Below are positions 1 through 9,506 of a stretch of 64,000 bases of DNA, piece by piece. The notes under the pieces were generated by a model that did not search any database, was not told where the DNA came from, and was given only the letters and a program-made list of their open reading frames with translations. Position numbers and translations under genes: made by a program. Position 1 is the stretch's first letter. Each line of letters opens with the position of its first letter. Source of the stretch: VRUE01 sp963805475 (GTDB taxonomy: Bacteria > Actinomycetota > Thermoleophilia > Solirubrobacterales > 70-9). The stretch covers positions 1 through 64,000 of the forward strand of contig CAWDUO010000002.1 of the NCBI GenBank assembly GCA_963805475.1, written 5' to 3'.

Positions 1-112
1 CTCCGGCCTAACGGCCTGCGCTCCTAAACATGCTGCGCGGGCTTCGCCCGCGCAAACCCCAGATTGCATATCGCCGCTTCGCGACATTCCCGCGAAGGGA
101 CACCGGCCCCTC
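1..112 (+). repeat. Degenerate copy A of a MITE-like palindromic repeat
   Basis: This stretch is similar, in opposite orientation, to 1750-1862. A block of 33 bases at 59-91 is identical to the reverse complement of 1773-1805. It contains a GC-rich hairpin near 36-53 (GCGCGGGC, loop TTC, GCCCGCGC). The equivalent hairpin in copy B has a different sequence but still pairs. The window starts inside the element, so its left end is not visible, and its right end is only loosely like the 24-bp terminal repeat of copy B. Confidence 0.75.
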
Positions 113-150
113 TACGTCGCGGTGTTGAGGCCGGAGCGGGGGAGTGGGTC

Positions 151-179
151 TTGACGATATGGACGCGCCTCTGAATAGA
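151..179 (+). promoter_or_regulatory. Possible sigma-70-like promoter
   Basis: TTGACG at 151-156 is followed after 17 bases by AATAGA at 174-179, about 14 bases upstream of the GTG at 193. The -35 is good and the -10 is weak. It would drive the two unknown genes that follow. The call rests on spacing and position only. Confidence 0.35.
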
Positions 180-192
180 CTCGCCGCCGCTC

Positions 193-369
193 GTGAGTCG
201 AAAGCGTGACGTCAAGCAGTTTCGGCAGGCCTGCAAGGAGGCGGGGCTGACCGTGCGCGAGCGGTACGAAGCGAGCGAGGCGTTGCACGCAGAGAAGGAG
301 TCCGGAGACGTGCAGCGCGATATGAGCTATGGAGAACTTCTGGACTGGCTGCGACAATGGAGGGGCTGA
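193..369 (+). CDS. Unknown 58-residue protein, first gene of a two-gene unit
   Basis: A GTG-started frame of 58 codons that begins MSRKRDVKQF and ends LLDWLRQWRG. It is charged, probably helical, and has no membrane segment or recognisable catalytic motif. Its TGA overlaps the ATG of the next gene (TGATG at 367-371), so the two are almost certainly co-translated. Codon use resembles that of real genes here. I do not recognise the family with confidence. Small overlapping pairs in accessory DNA are often toxin-antitoxin or regulatory modules, but nothing visible proves that. Confidence 0.55.
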   Translation: MSRKRDVKQFRQACKEAGLTVRERYEASEALHAEKESGDVQRDMSYGELLDWLRQWRG

Positions 370-779
370 TGGCAACCACAGTGACGCTCGATGCTTCGCC
401 GCTTAATGTCCTTCGCTCTATGCGCGGGTCGATTGTCGACGCCCAGATCGCTTATCCGGAGGTACTTCACGTGGAGATCAAGGACTCCGCTGGGGAGCTG
501 TGGCATCTCGCCACTCAGGACGCCGAGTGGTCGCCGTCCGACCCGGCTGAGCTGGTGGGACGCTCGATTGCCGATGCGGACATCGACGCGGAGACCGGCG
601 AGCTGCGCTGCAAGCTCTCCGACGGCTCGCTGCTCGATGTCAAACCCGCGGCTCGTGAGGCGGGGGACGACCCTCCAAATTGGGAGCTGATTACGCCTGG
701 CGGCGTCGTCCTGGAGTTCGGGCCCGGCGTCCGCTGGCAGATCGGCAGCGCGGACGCCCGACCATCGTCTCGCGTTTGA
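369..779 (+). CDS. Unknown 136-residue protein, second gene of the unit
   Basis: The start ATG at 369 overlaps the stop of the 58-residue gene. This is better than the in-frame ATG at 357, which lies inside that gene. The product is acidic and rich in predicted beta strands, with segments such as HVEIKDSAGELWHLATQDAEW and a repeated pattern of short strands. It has no signal peptide, membrane segment or obvious active site. It could be a beta-barrel binding partner of the small basic protein before it. Function is unknown. The pair lies next to a restriction-gene remnant and between inverted repeats, which suggests mobile or variable DNA. Confidence 0.6.
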   Translation: MATTVTLDASPLNVLRSMRGSIVDAQIAYPEVLHVEIKDSAGELWHLATQDAEWSPSDPAELVGRSIADADIDAETGELRCKLSDGSLLDVKPAAREAGDDPPNWELITPGGVVLEFGPGVRWQIGSADARPSSRV

Positions 780-902
780 CAGTGGCGGCCCAGGAGCCGG
801 TGTCGCTCACGGTGATGTCGAGGACGAGGGCGCCGGCGAGCGGTGATCATCGGCCGGTTCGCGTTCGCGGAGGGCACTGGCCGCGCCGTTACCATCTCCT
901 CA

Positions 903-1091
903 GTGGCTGAATCGTCGACTAAGCGGGACAAGCTGGCGGCCCGGATCGCCTCGACGCCGCCGCACATGGCGGCGATGATCGCCGAGGGCTCGGTGCGGGC
1001 AGGCAGTGGCGCCCGTCACCTCTCGAGGCCGGTCAAGCCGACCGGTAGCGGCAAGACCGCAGCCGAATACGTTTCCGACGGGCGTCGCTGA
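903..1091 (+). CDS. Doubtful small protein (62 residues)
   Basis: A short frame that can start at GTG 903 (or ATG 843) and ends at 1091. The product (start VAESSTKRDKL, end AAEYVSDGRR) is basic, low in hydrophobic residues, and has no recognised domain. No convincing ribosome binding site precedes either start. It could be a small accessory protein or a chance frame in GC-rich DNA. The rest of 780-1120 shows nothing else. Confidence 0.25.
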   Translation: MAESSTKRDKLAARIASTPPHMAAMIAEGSVRAGSGARHLSRPVKPTGSGKTAAEYVSDGRR

Positions 1092-1120
1092 GCATGTAAC
1101 GAGCGTGACGCCACGAGGAT

Positions 1121-1636
1121 CTACGCCAGCATGGGTTCCTCGCCCATCTGTTTCTCGAAGGACTGTCGCACAAGGCTCATGACATATGGGATGTCGTTCT
1201 CGGACTCGAGGTGGACCTCGACGTTGCCGTTGCCCCAGCGTCCCTTATCCGTCACGTCGATGCAGAGTCCCAGTGGGTCATAAATCTCAGGAAAGTCCAT
1301 GTTGATCGCGACCCGCAGACGGCCGACTTGGGGCACGACATCGACAAAGTTGGTCTCGGCCTTATATGCGACGTAGAGCTTCAGGAACTCCTCGCTGACA
1401 GCGGGATCTAGCTCGAGAACCTCCTTTCTGAAGGCATCGAAGACCGGGCGCATCGGTTTGTCGGGGGACAGGTTAGGGTGATCGTCGATCGAGTAGACGG
1501 TTTTCTCTGGATGCTCTGGTCGGTATCGGGCCAAGACCTCGGGTGGCAAGCTCGGCGCTTTCCAGACGGATTTTGCGAGCTTCGCTCGTTGGCCTTCATC
1601 GCCGCCTTCCCGTCGACTCCGAATCGCGAGCAGCAT
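1121..1636 (-). pseudogene. C-terminal remnant with DUF5655, of a GmrSD/DUF262-type gene
   Basis: The frame encodes a DUF5655 domain: the run EEFLKLYVAYKAETNFVDVV, then GRWGNGNVEVHL and MSLVRQSFEKQM, is characteristic. As I know the family, DUF5655 is commonly the C-terminal domain of large DUF262-DUF1524 proteins related to the GmrSD type IV restriction system, preceded by a linker like the W-x-A-P-S-L-P-P-E segment near residue 26. Here the DUF262 and DUF1524 parts (several hundred residues) are missing. The first 20 or so residues look like out-of-context sequence, and a repeat element starts just upstream. I read it as a 5'-truncated defence-gene fossil. A free-standing DUF5655 protein is the alternative. 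Confidence 0.6.
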
Positions 1637-1749
1637 ATTGCTACGTTGACTGAAGAGTCGTAGTTCCCCGCGGATAGCAGCGGACGAGCGGTTCCTCGTT
1701 GAAATACCGTCTCGCTATGGATGCTCGAGGCATGCGGCCGATTGGGATT

Positions 1750-1899
1750 GGAGGGGTCCGGCCGTCCTCCGTGGGAATGTCGCGAAGCGGCGATATGCAA
1801 TCTGGCCTTTGCGCGGCCGTAGGCCGCGCGGCATCTCCAGGAGCGGAGGCCGCAGGCCGGAGCGACTTCAATTCACACGGAGGACGGCCGGACCCCTCC
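1750..1899 (-). repeat. Copy B of the repeat: 150-bp MITE-like element with perfect 24-bp terminal inverted repeats
   Basis: Bases 1750-1773 and 1876-1899 are perfect inverted repeats of 24 bp (GGAGGGGTCC... at the left end, ...GGACCCCTCC at the right). Between them lie the 33-base core shared with copy A and a hairpin (GCGCGGCC, loop GTA, GGCCGCGC). There is no open frame of note and no clear target duplication. The form fits a non-autonomous transposable element or a REP-type palindromic repeat. The remaining bases of 1637-1938 show no gene. Confidence 0.8.
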
Positions 1900-1938
1900 T
1901 TCGGTGGAGGCTCGTCCCGATGAGTCTTCCTGGGGCAC

Positions 1939-3039
1939 TTGCCCGTGGATGAGCGCGAGGAGCTCGTCGGGCTCGCCTCCCGGCTGATCGGGTTCGAGAC
2001 TGTCGGGCCGGAGGGGGTGCTGGAAGCCGCCGGGTTCGTCGAGGGGTGGCTGGAAGCTCGGGGGATCGAGGTGGCGACCGAGGAGGTGCGGGGGCTACCG
2101 GTGCTGAAGGCCGAGGTCGGGCCCGCGGACGCGCCGACGGTGGTGCTGCACGGACACCTGGACGTGGTGCCGGGGCTGCCGGGGCAGTTCGAGGCGCGGC
2201 TCGAGGGCGAGCGGCTGTACGGGCGCGGCGCCTACGACATGAAGGGCGCCCTGGCGGCGATGCTGGTGACGACGGCGGCGCTGCGCGACGGCGAGCGGGT
2301 GCGGGTGCGGCTGGGGATCGTCGGCGACGAGGAGTCCGAGGAGGAGGCCGAACGCGGCACAGACGCGCTCGTCGACGGCGGCTTCGTCGGCGACTTCGCG
2401 ATCACCGGCGAGCCGACCGACCTGCAGATCGGGGTCGAGGCGAAGGGCGTGCTGGCGCTGCGCCTCGAGGTCGGCGGCGTCGCCGCCCACGGGGCGACGC
2501 CCTGGCTGGGCGACAACGCGGTGCTCAAGGCGCACGACGTTTTCCGCAGTATCGAGTCGCTACCTTTCGCTAGGCACAGCTCGGAGCTGTTCGACCGCCC
2601 CTCGATCAATCTCGGCCGGATCCTGGGCGGCGACGCGCTCAACAAGGTGCCCGACCGATGCGCGATCGACGTCGACATCCGCTACCTGCCCGACCAGGAC
2701 CCCGACGAGGTGCTCGATCAGATCCGCGCTCTTCAGGACGTCGAGGTCAGGCCGCTGCTGAGCCGGCCGCCGGCCGTCGTCGACCGCGACTCGCCGTTCG
2801 TGCGCTGCCTGCGCGAGGCGGCCGGGGGCGATCGCGAGGGGGCGCCGACGAGCATCGGCCGCGACGGCGCCTCCGACGCGGTCTCCTTCCTGCGGGTCGG
2901 CGTGCCGGCGGTCGAGTTCGGCCCGGCCGGGGAGGGGCACCACGGGCCGGCCGAGTGGGTCTCGGTGCCTTCGCTAGCCGCCTACCGGGAGGCGCTCGAG
3001 CGGTTCCTCAGGGCGCTGCCCGAGCGGCTCGAAGGCTGA
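1939..3039 (+). CDS. M20 family metallopeptidase (ArgE/DapE/carboxypeptidase G2-like)
   Basis: A cytoplasmic zinc-dependent amidohydrolase that removes acyl groups or C-terminal residues from small N-acyl amino acids or peptides. The usual ligands are visible: HGHLD at residues 71-75, Asp100 in GRGAYDMKG, the catalytic Glu131-Glu132 pair in GDEES, Glu158 in TGEPTD, and a C-terminal His in EGHHGPAEW. The lid/dimerisation domain lies at about 170-280, including VAAHGATP. At 366 residues the length is normal. The start is TTG 1939 or GTG 1945. An LCP gene follows after 10 bp, so the two may share a transcript. Substrate cannot be assigned; succinyl-diaminopimelate desuccinylase and acetylornithine deacetylase are both possible. 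Confidence 0.85.
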   Translation: MPVDEREELVGLASRLIGFETVGPEGVLEAAGFVEGWLEARGIEVATEEVRGLPVLKAEVGPADAPTVVLHGHLDVVPGLPGQFEARLEGERLYGRGAYDMKGALAAMLVTTAALRDGERVRVRLGIVGDEESEEEAERGTDALVDGGFVGDFAITGEPTDLQIGVEAKGVLALRLEVGGVAAHGATPWLGDNAVLKAHDVFRSIESLPFARHSSELFDRPSINLGRILGGDALNKVPDRCAIDVDIRYLPDQDPDEVLDQIRALQDVEVRPLLSRPPAVVDRDSPFVRCLREAAGGDREGAPTSIGRDGASDAVSFLRVGVPAVEFGPAGEGHHGPAEWVSVPSLAAYREALERFLRALPERLEG

Positions 3040-3049
3040 GCCCCCCGCG

Positions 3050-4663
3050 ATGATCGAGCAGCCTTTCAAGAAGCCGCCGCCCGAGGGCGACCACGAGCCG
3101 CCGCCGAAGCGCAAGCGCTACTGGTGGCGCTTCACCCTCGCCTCGGTGCTGATCGTCAGCGTCGTCGCCGCGGCGACCGCCGCCAGCATCCTCCTCTACA
3201 TCGGCAGCATCGCGACCGCGCTCTCGCACAACAACGTGCTCGAGAACAAAGTCCACCGCTTCCTCGCCCAGACCCACGGCGGCGAACCGGAGAACATCCT
3301 GATCATCGGCTCCGACAAGCGGGCGAGCGAACCGGGCGAACCGGGACGCTCCGACACGACGCTGCTGCTGCGGCTGGACCCCGACCGCAACGCGATCGCC
3401 CTGATGTCGATCCCGCGCGACCTGAAGGTCGAAATCCCCGGCTACGGCACCGACAAGTTCAACGCCGCCTACTCCTACGGCGGGCCGAAGCTGACCCTGC
3501 AGGTGGTGAAGCAGCTGACCGGGCTCCGGATCAACCACATCGTCAACGTCGACTTCCTCGGCTTCGTCCGCGCGGTCGACGCGATCGACTGCGTCTACGT
3601 CGACGTCGACCGCCGCTACTACCACTCCAACGTCGGGCTGCCGCCCTCCGAACAGTATTCGGAAATCAACGTGCAGCCGGGATACCAGCTGCTCTGTGGG
3701 AAGAAAGCGCTCCAGTACGTGCGCTACCGCCACACCGACACGGACCTCGTCCGCGCCGCGCGCCAGCAGGAATTCCTCAGCGACGCCCGCCAGCGCGTGC
3801 CGATCGGCGACTTGGTGCTGGGCCGCAACGACCTGATCGACATCTTCACCGAATACACCACCTCCGACATCAGCGACAAGGAGACGATGCTGGAAGTGCT
3901 GAAGCTGTTCATCGCCTCGCGCGGCGCCTCGATCAAGGAGGTCCACTTCCCGGCGACGCTCGGGCCGAGCTACGTCTACGCGTCGGAAGGCGAGATCGCC
4001 GAAGGGGTGAACAAGTTCCTCGGGATCGAAGCGAGCGGCGGGCCGCGCGGCTCGATCGAAGGCCGCGAACCGTCTCGCTCCAAGCACAAGAAGTCGAAGA
4101 AGGGCAAGCCGAAGAAGCACGTGGTGAAGCCGAAGCCGCCGGGCAGCGACGGCCTGGTCCCGGCGGGGGAAGCGGGCGAGCTGGAGGGCGAGACGGCCGC
4201 CCGCAGGGTCAGCGGGCGCTTCCCCGTCTTCTACCCGACCCGCCTGCCCTACGGGGCCCGCTTCGTCGAAAGCGACCCCTACCTGCATGTGCAGGACCCG
4301 CGCGTCTACCACTTCAAGGACGCCGACGGAAAGCGCCACGCGGCCTACCGGATGGTGATCGAGTACGGGCCCGAATACGAAACCCAGTACTTCGGCGTGC
4401 AGGGCATCCGCGGCTGGACCGACCCGCCGATCCTCGACCACCCGAGCGAAACGCGGACGATCCACGGCCGCGAATACGAGATCTTCGTCGACGGCGACCG
4501 GGTGAAGATGATCGCCTGGCACCGCGGCGGCAACACCTACTGGGTCTCGAACAGCTTGCTGCAGTCGCTGACCAACGACCAGATGGTCGGCATCGCCCGC
4601 TCGGCAAAGGTGATAATCCCCCCCCGCAAGCCGAAACCGAGACGAGGGAGCGCGCAAGGATGA
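3050..4663 (+). CDS. LytR-CpsA-Psr (LCP) family cell-wall glycopolymer transferase
   Basis: A single-pass membrane protein: a basic cytoplasmic N-terminus rich in Pro and Lys, one membrane segment at about residues 27-52, then an extracellular LCP domain. The domain shows the conserved Asp/Arg set in GRSDTTLLLRL, SIPRDLKVEI and the later RYRHTDTDLVRAARQQEFL. LCP enzymes move polyprenyl-phosphate-linked glycopolymers onto peptidoglycan. A Lys/Pro-rich linker at about 340-370 leads to a C-terminal region of about 150 residues that I do not recognise. The UDP-glucose dehydrogenase gene overlaps its stop (ATGA), which supports a role in making a wall polysaccharide. Confidence 0.85.
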   Translation: MIEQPFKKPPPEGDHEPPPKRKRYWWRFTLASVLIVSVVAAATAASILLYIGSIATALSHNNVLENKVHRFLAQTHGGEPENILIIGSDKRASEPGEPGRSDTTLLLRLDPDRNAIALMSIPRDLKVEIPGYGTDKFNAAYSYGGPKLTLQVVKQLTGLRINHIVNVDFLGFVRAVDAIDCVYVDVDRRYYHSNVGLPPSEQYSEINVQPGYQLLCGKKALQYVRYRHTDTDLVRAARQQEFLSDARQRVPIGDLVLGRNDLIDIFTEYTTSDISDKETMLEVLKLFIASRGASIKEVHFPATLGPSYVYASEGEIAEGVNKFLGIEASGGPRGSIEGREPSRSKHKKSKKGKPKKHVVKPKPPGSDGLVPAGEAGELEGETAARRVSGRFPVFYPTRLPYGARFVESDPYLHVQDPRVYHFKDADGKRHAAYRMVIEYGPEYETQYFGVQGIRGWTDPPILDHPSETRTIHGREYEIFVDGDRVKMIAWHRGGNTYWVSNSLLQSLTNDQMVGIARSAKVIIPPRKPKPRRGSAQG

Positions 4664-5973
4664 CGGAGAGCAGAGAGCCGGTCGGCGTGATCGGCGTGGG
4701 GTGGGTCGGCCTGGTCACGGCGGCCTGCTTCGCCGAGCTCGGCCACCCGGTCGTCGCCCGCGACATCCTGCCGGAGAAGGTAGCGGCGCTCTCGCGCGGC
4801 GAGCTGACGATCCACGAGCCCGGCCTCGGCGAGCTGCTGGCGCGCAACGCCGAGCGGCTCACCTTCACCACCGACATGGGCGAGCTGCTGGACGCGGCGC
4901 GGCTGCTCTTCGTCTGCGTCGACACGCCGCCGACCCGCTCCGGCGACGCCGACCTCTCGCGCGTGCGCGCCGTGGTCGAGGAGCTGCCGGCCGGCGGCGA
5001 GCACGTGCTGGTGATGAAGAGCACGGTGCCGGCCGGCACCGGCGAGGCGATCCGCCGCGAGCGGCCGGGCCTCGCCTACGTCTCCTGCCCCGAGTTCCTC
5101 AAGGAGGGGACCGCGGTCGCAGACTTCATGCACCCCGATCGCGTCGTGGTCGGCGCCGACGCCGGCGACGAGGCGGCCGGCGACGCGGTGGCGGCGCTGT
5201 ACGAGCCGCTGGGCGGCGACCTCGTGCGCACCGACGTCGCCAGCGCCGAGATGATCAAGCTCGCCTCCAACGCCTTCCTCGCGACCAAGATCTCCTTCGT
5301 CAACGAGATCGCCAACGTCTGCGAGGAGGTCGGCGCCGACGTCGGCGAGGTCGCCCGCGGCATGGGCCTCGACCGCCGCATCGGCCCCTCCTTCCTGCGC
5401 GCCGGGATCGGCTACGGGGGCTCGTGCTTTCCGAAGGACGTCTCGGCGCTGAAGATGCTCGCCGGCAACACCGGCTACCACTTCCAGCTGCTGAACGCGG
5501 TGATCGAGGTGAACGAGCTGCAGAAGCGGCGAGTCGTGCAGAAGCTGCTCGCCCACCTCGGCTCGCTGGTCGGCCGGCGGGTGGCGCTGCTCGGGCTCGC
5601 CTTCAAGCCCGACACCGACGACATGCGAGAGGCCTCGAGCCTGGTGCTCGCGGCGCGGCTGCAGGGCGAAGGAGCCGAGGTCGTCGCCTACGACCCGGTG
5701 GCCATGGACGCCGCGGGCGAGCTGCTCGAGGGGGTCGAGCTGCGCGACTCGGCGCCGGCGGCGCTGGCGGGGGCCGACGCCGCCGTGCTGGTCACCGAGT
5801 GGGGCGAGTTCGCCGAGCTCGACTGGCGCGAGGCGGCGAGCCGGATGGCGCGCCCGCTGCTGATCGACGGCCGCAACTTTCTCGATCCGCAAGCTCTGAC
5901 GGACGCGGGCTTCGAATACGAGGGCATCGGGCGCCAGGGCGCGGGCGCACCCTCGACGGCGACGGCCGACTGA
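4660..5973 (+). CDS. UDP-glucose 6-dehydrogenase (UDP-glucose/GDP-mannose dehydrogenase family)
   Basis: Oxidises UDP-glucose to UDP-glucuronate in two NAD-dependent steps, supplying acidic sugars for surface polymers. The N-terminal Rossmann fold carries GVIGVGWVGL (residues 9-18). The catalytic Cys256 is in GYGGSCFPKD. The C-terminal domain has LLGLAFKPDTDDMREASS. At 437 residues it is full length. The start ATG 4660 overlaps the LCP stop by 4 bp. A GDP-mannose or UDP-ManNAc dehydrogenase is less likely but not excluded by sequence alone. Confidence 0.85.
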   Translation: MTESREPVGVIGVGWVGLVTAACFAELGHPVVARDILPEKVAALSRGELTIHEPGLGELLARNAERLTFTTDMGELLDAARLLFVCVDTPPTRSGDADLSRVRAVVEELPAGGEHVLVMKSTVPAGTGEAIRRERPGLAYVSCPEFLKEGTAVADFMHPDRVVVGADAGDEAAGDAVAALYEPLGGDLVRTDVASAEMIKLASNAFLATKISFVNEIANVCEEVGADVGEVARGMGLDRRIGPSFLRAGIGYGGSCFPKDVSALKMLAGNTGYHFQLLNAVIEVNELQKRRVVQKLLAHLGSLVGRRVALLGLAFKPDTDDMREASSLVLAARLQGEGAEVVAYDPVAMDAAGELLEGVELRDSAPAALAGADAAVLVTEWGEFAELDWREAASRMARPLLIDGRNFLDPQALTDAGFEYEGIGRQGAGAPSTATAD

Positions 5974-5977
5974 GTCG

Positions 5978-6961
5978 ATGCAGGCGATCGTTCTCGTCGG
6001 CGGCAAGGGGACGCGGCTGCGCCCGTTGACCGAGCGGGTGCCGAAGCCGGCGCTGACGCTGGTCGACCGTCCCTTCCTCGCCTACATGATCGAGTGGCTC
6101 GCGGGCCACGGGGTTACCGAGGTCGTGCTCGCCTGCGGCTTCCTTCCCGACGTGCTGCGCGAGGCGCTGGCCGGCGAGGAGGAGCGGGCCGGGGTGAAGA
6201 TCCGCTACGCGGTCGAGCCCGAGCCGCTCGGCACCGCCGGGGCTATCCGCTTCGCCGCCGACGAGCTCGGCGAGGAGCTGGACGAGCGCTTCCTGGCGCT
6301 CAACGGCGACGTGCTCACCGACCTCGACCTGACGGCGCTGCTGCGCGCTCAGGAGGAGTGGGGGGCGGCGGCGGCGATCGGCCTGCACCCGGTGCAGGAC
6401 GCCTCCGCGTTCGGCCTGGTGAACAGCGGCGACGGCGGAGAGGTGCTGGCCTTTCTCGAGAAGACCGGCGAGCGCGCGCCGGGCGAGGTCAACGCGGGGA
6501 TGTATGTGCTGACGCGCCCGATCCTCGAGCTGATCGCACCCGGCGAGAACGTCTCGATCGAGCGCGACGTCTTCCCGCGCCTGGTCGGCAACGGCCTGCA
6601 CGGCCTGCCGCTCGACGGTTACTGGGTGGACATCGGCACCCCGGAGCGCTACCTGCAGGCGAGCTGGGACATCCTCGAGGGGCGGGTGGCGACGCGGGTG
6701 GAGCCCTCCGCGCCCGGAGTCCTCGTCGATCCGAGCGCCGAGGTGGAGGGCGGCGCGACGGTCGGCCCGCGCGCCGTCGTCGGGCCCGGCTGCAAGGTCG
6801 GCGCCGGGGCTTCCGTGACCGGCTCGGTGCTGCTGGACGGCGCCGCGGTAGGCGCGAACGCGCGCCTGGTCGACTCGGTCCTCTCGCCGGGCGCGCAGGT
6901 GCCGGCCGGCGCCGAGGTTGCAGGTGCGGTGGCCGCCGAGGGCGAAAAAGTCGCTTCGTAG
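5978..6961 (+). CDS. NDP-sugar pyrophosphorylase with hexapeptide-repeat tail
   Basis: Forms an NDP-sugar from a sugar 1-phosphate and NTP. The signature GGKGTRLRPLTERVPKP occupies residues 8-24, with the metal-binding Asp in LNGDVLTD near 110. A left-handed beta-helix of hexapeptide repeats covers about 240-320. It sits 4 bp after the UDP-glucose dehydrogenase gene, so co-translation is likely. Mannose-1-phosphate guanylyltransferase and glucose-1-phosphate thymidylyl- or uridylyltransferase share this architecture. The isomerase that follows favours a mannose or glucose route. Confidence 0.8.
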   Translation: MQAIVLVGGKGTRLRPLTERVPKPALTLVDRPFLAYMIEWLAGHGVTEVVLACGFLPDVLREALAGEEERAGVKIRYAVEPEPLGTAGAIRFAADELGEELDERFLALNGDVLTDLDLTALLRAQEEWGAAAAIGLHPVQDASAFGLVNSGDGGEVLAFLEKTGERAPGEVNAGMYVLTRPILELIAPGENVSIERDVFPRLVGNGLHGLPLDGYWVDIGTPERYLQASWDILEGRVATRVEPSAPGVLVDPSAEVEGGATVGPRAVVGPGCKVGAGASVTGSVLLDGAAVGANARLVDSVLSPGAQVPAGAEVAGAVAAEGEKVAS

Positions 6962-6963
6962 CG

Positions 6964-7944
6964 ATGCTCGACGACGTCCTCGCCATCCCCGACCACCTGC
7001 GCGACGCCCTCTGGCGGGTCGAGTCGGCGCGGCTGCCGCGCGGCGAGTCCGCCGGCCTGCTCGTCTGTGGGATGGGCGGTTCGGCGATCGGCGGCGACCT
7101 CGCCGCCGCGGCGCTCGGCGACCGGCTGAGCGCGCCGCTGCTGAGCGAGCGCGGCTACGCCCTGCCGAGCTGGGTGACCGATGAGTGGAGCGTGCTCTGC
7201 TCGAGCTACTCGGGCGAGACCGAGGAGACGCTCTCCTGCTTCGACGCCGCCGGGGAGCTGGGCGCCCGCCGCGTCGTCGCCAGCACCGGCGGCACGCTGA
7301 CCGAGCGCGCACGGGAGGCCGGAGACCCGGTGATCGGGCTGCCCGGCCTGCTGCCGGCGCCGCGCACCGCCGTCGCCTACGTGCTCGTCTGCGCGCTCGA
7401 GACGGCCGCGGCGGCCGGGGTCGCCCCGTCCCTCGCCGGCGAGATCGAGGCGGCCGCCGGCTTCCTCGAGCGCCAGCGCGACGAGCTGCGCCACCGCGCC
7501 GCGGAGGTGGCGGGGGCGCTCGGCGGGCGCCTGCCGGTGATCTACGGCGCCGGCCCGACCGTCGCCGCGGCGCGGCGCTGGAAGGCGCAGGTGAACGAGA
7601 ACGCCAAGCTGCCGGCCTTCCGCTCGGAGCTGCCGGAGGCCAACCACAACGAGATCTGCGCCTGGGAGGGCGAGCCCGCCGCGTCCCTCGCCGCCGTCCT
7701 GCTCGAGGACCGCGACCAGCACCCGCGCGAGCGGCTGCGCTTCGACCTCACCGCGGCCGAGGTCGAGCGCGACGGCGCCCCCGCCGTGCGGATCGAGGCC
7801 GCCGGCGAGACGCGCTGCGAGCGCCTGCTCTGGACGGTGATGCTGGGCGACCTCGTCTCGCTCGAGCTCGCGGCGGCGCGCGGCGTCGAGCCGCTGCCGA
7901 TCGAGGCGATCGATCGCCTCAAGGGCTCGCTCGACCGCGCCTGA
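6964..7944 (+). CDS. Bifunctional phosphoglucose/phosphomannose isomerase-like SIS protein
   Basis: Interconverts fructose 6-phosphate with glucose 6-phosphate and/or mannose 6-phosphate. The SIS domain shows VCGMGGSAIGGDL at about 34-46 and SSYSGETEET near 79-88. The C-terminal half has ENAKLPAFRSELPEANHNEI, the region characteristic of the bifunctional subfamily. The product has 326 residues, normal for the family. ATG 6964 lies two bases after the previous stop. With the neighbouring pyrophosphorylase it would feed GDP-mannose or a related donor into polysaccharide synthesis. Confidence 0.8.
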   Translation: MLDDVLAIPDHLRDALWRVESARLPRGESAGLLVCGMGGSAIGGDLAAAALGDRLSAPLLSERGYALPSWVTDEWSVLCSSYSGETEETLSCFDAAGELGARRVVASTGGTLTERAREAGDPVIGLPGLLPAPRTAVAYVLVCALETAAAAGVAPSLAGEIEAAAGFLERQRDELRHRAAEVAGALGGRLPVIYGAGPTVAAARRWKAQVNENAKLPAFRSELPEANHNEICAWEGEPAASLAAVLLEDRDQHPRERLRFDLTAAEVERDGAPAVRIEAAGETRCERLLWTVMLGDLVSLELAAARGVEPLPIEAIDRLKGSLDRA

Positions 7945-7993
7945 AGCGTCTACGTATCCTTCGCTCCGAACCGGAAGAAGACGAAAGGAATCG

Positions 7994-9412
<1,419 letters not shown>

Positions 9413-9440
9413 GGAATATTCCGCCGCCTCCTCTGCTCCC

Positions 9441-9478
9441 GCGAATGCCTGAAGAATCAGATATGGACAGGCATTCGC
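9441..9478. terminator. Perfect 11-bp inverted repeat after ahcY
   Basis: GCGAATGCCTG (9441-9451) pairs perfectly with CAGGCATTCGC (9468-9478) across a 16-base loop. There is no T-run, so it is not a classic intrinsic terminator. It may stop or stabilise the ahcY transcript, or act as an operator for the pyrophosphorylase gene that starts 29 bp later. Confidence 0.5.
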
Positions 9479-9506
9479 TCCCGCGTCCGGGGGCGGCGGG
9501 CCAGTC

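Noticed and set aside
1699..1923. Small open frames over repeat copy B
   Set aside because: They exist only because of the palindromic GC-rich repeat and have no start signal or domain.
3124..4659. Upstream extension of the UDP-glucose dehydrogenase frame
   Set aside because: The extension is an Arg/Pro-rich shadow of the LCP gene. The enzyme's first Rossmann strand follows directly on ATG 4660.
7945..7993. SAH or SAM riboswitch before ahcY
   Set aside because: Only 48 bp separate the genes, and none of the conserved elements is present.
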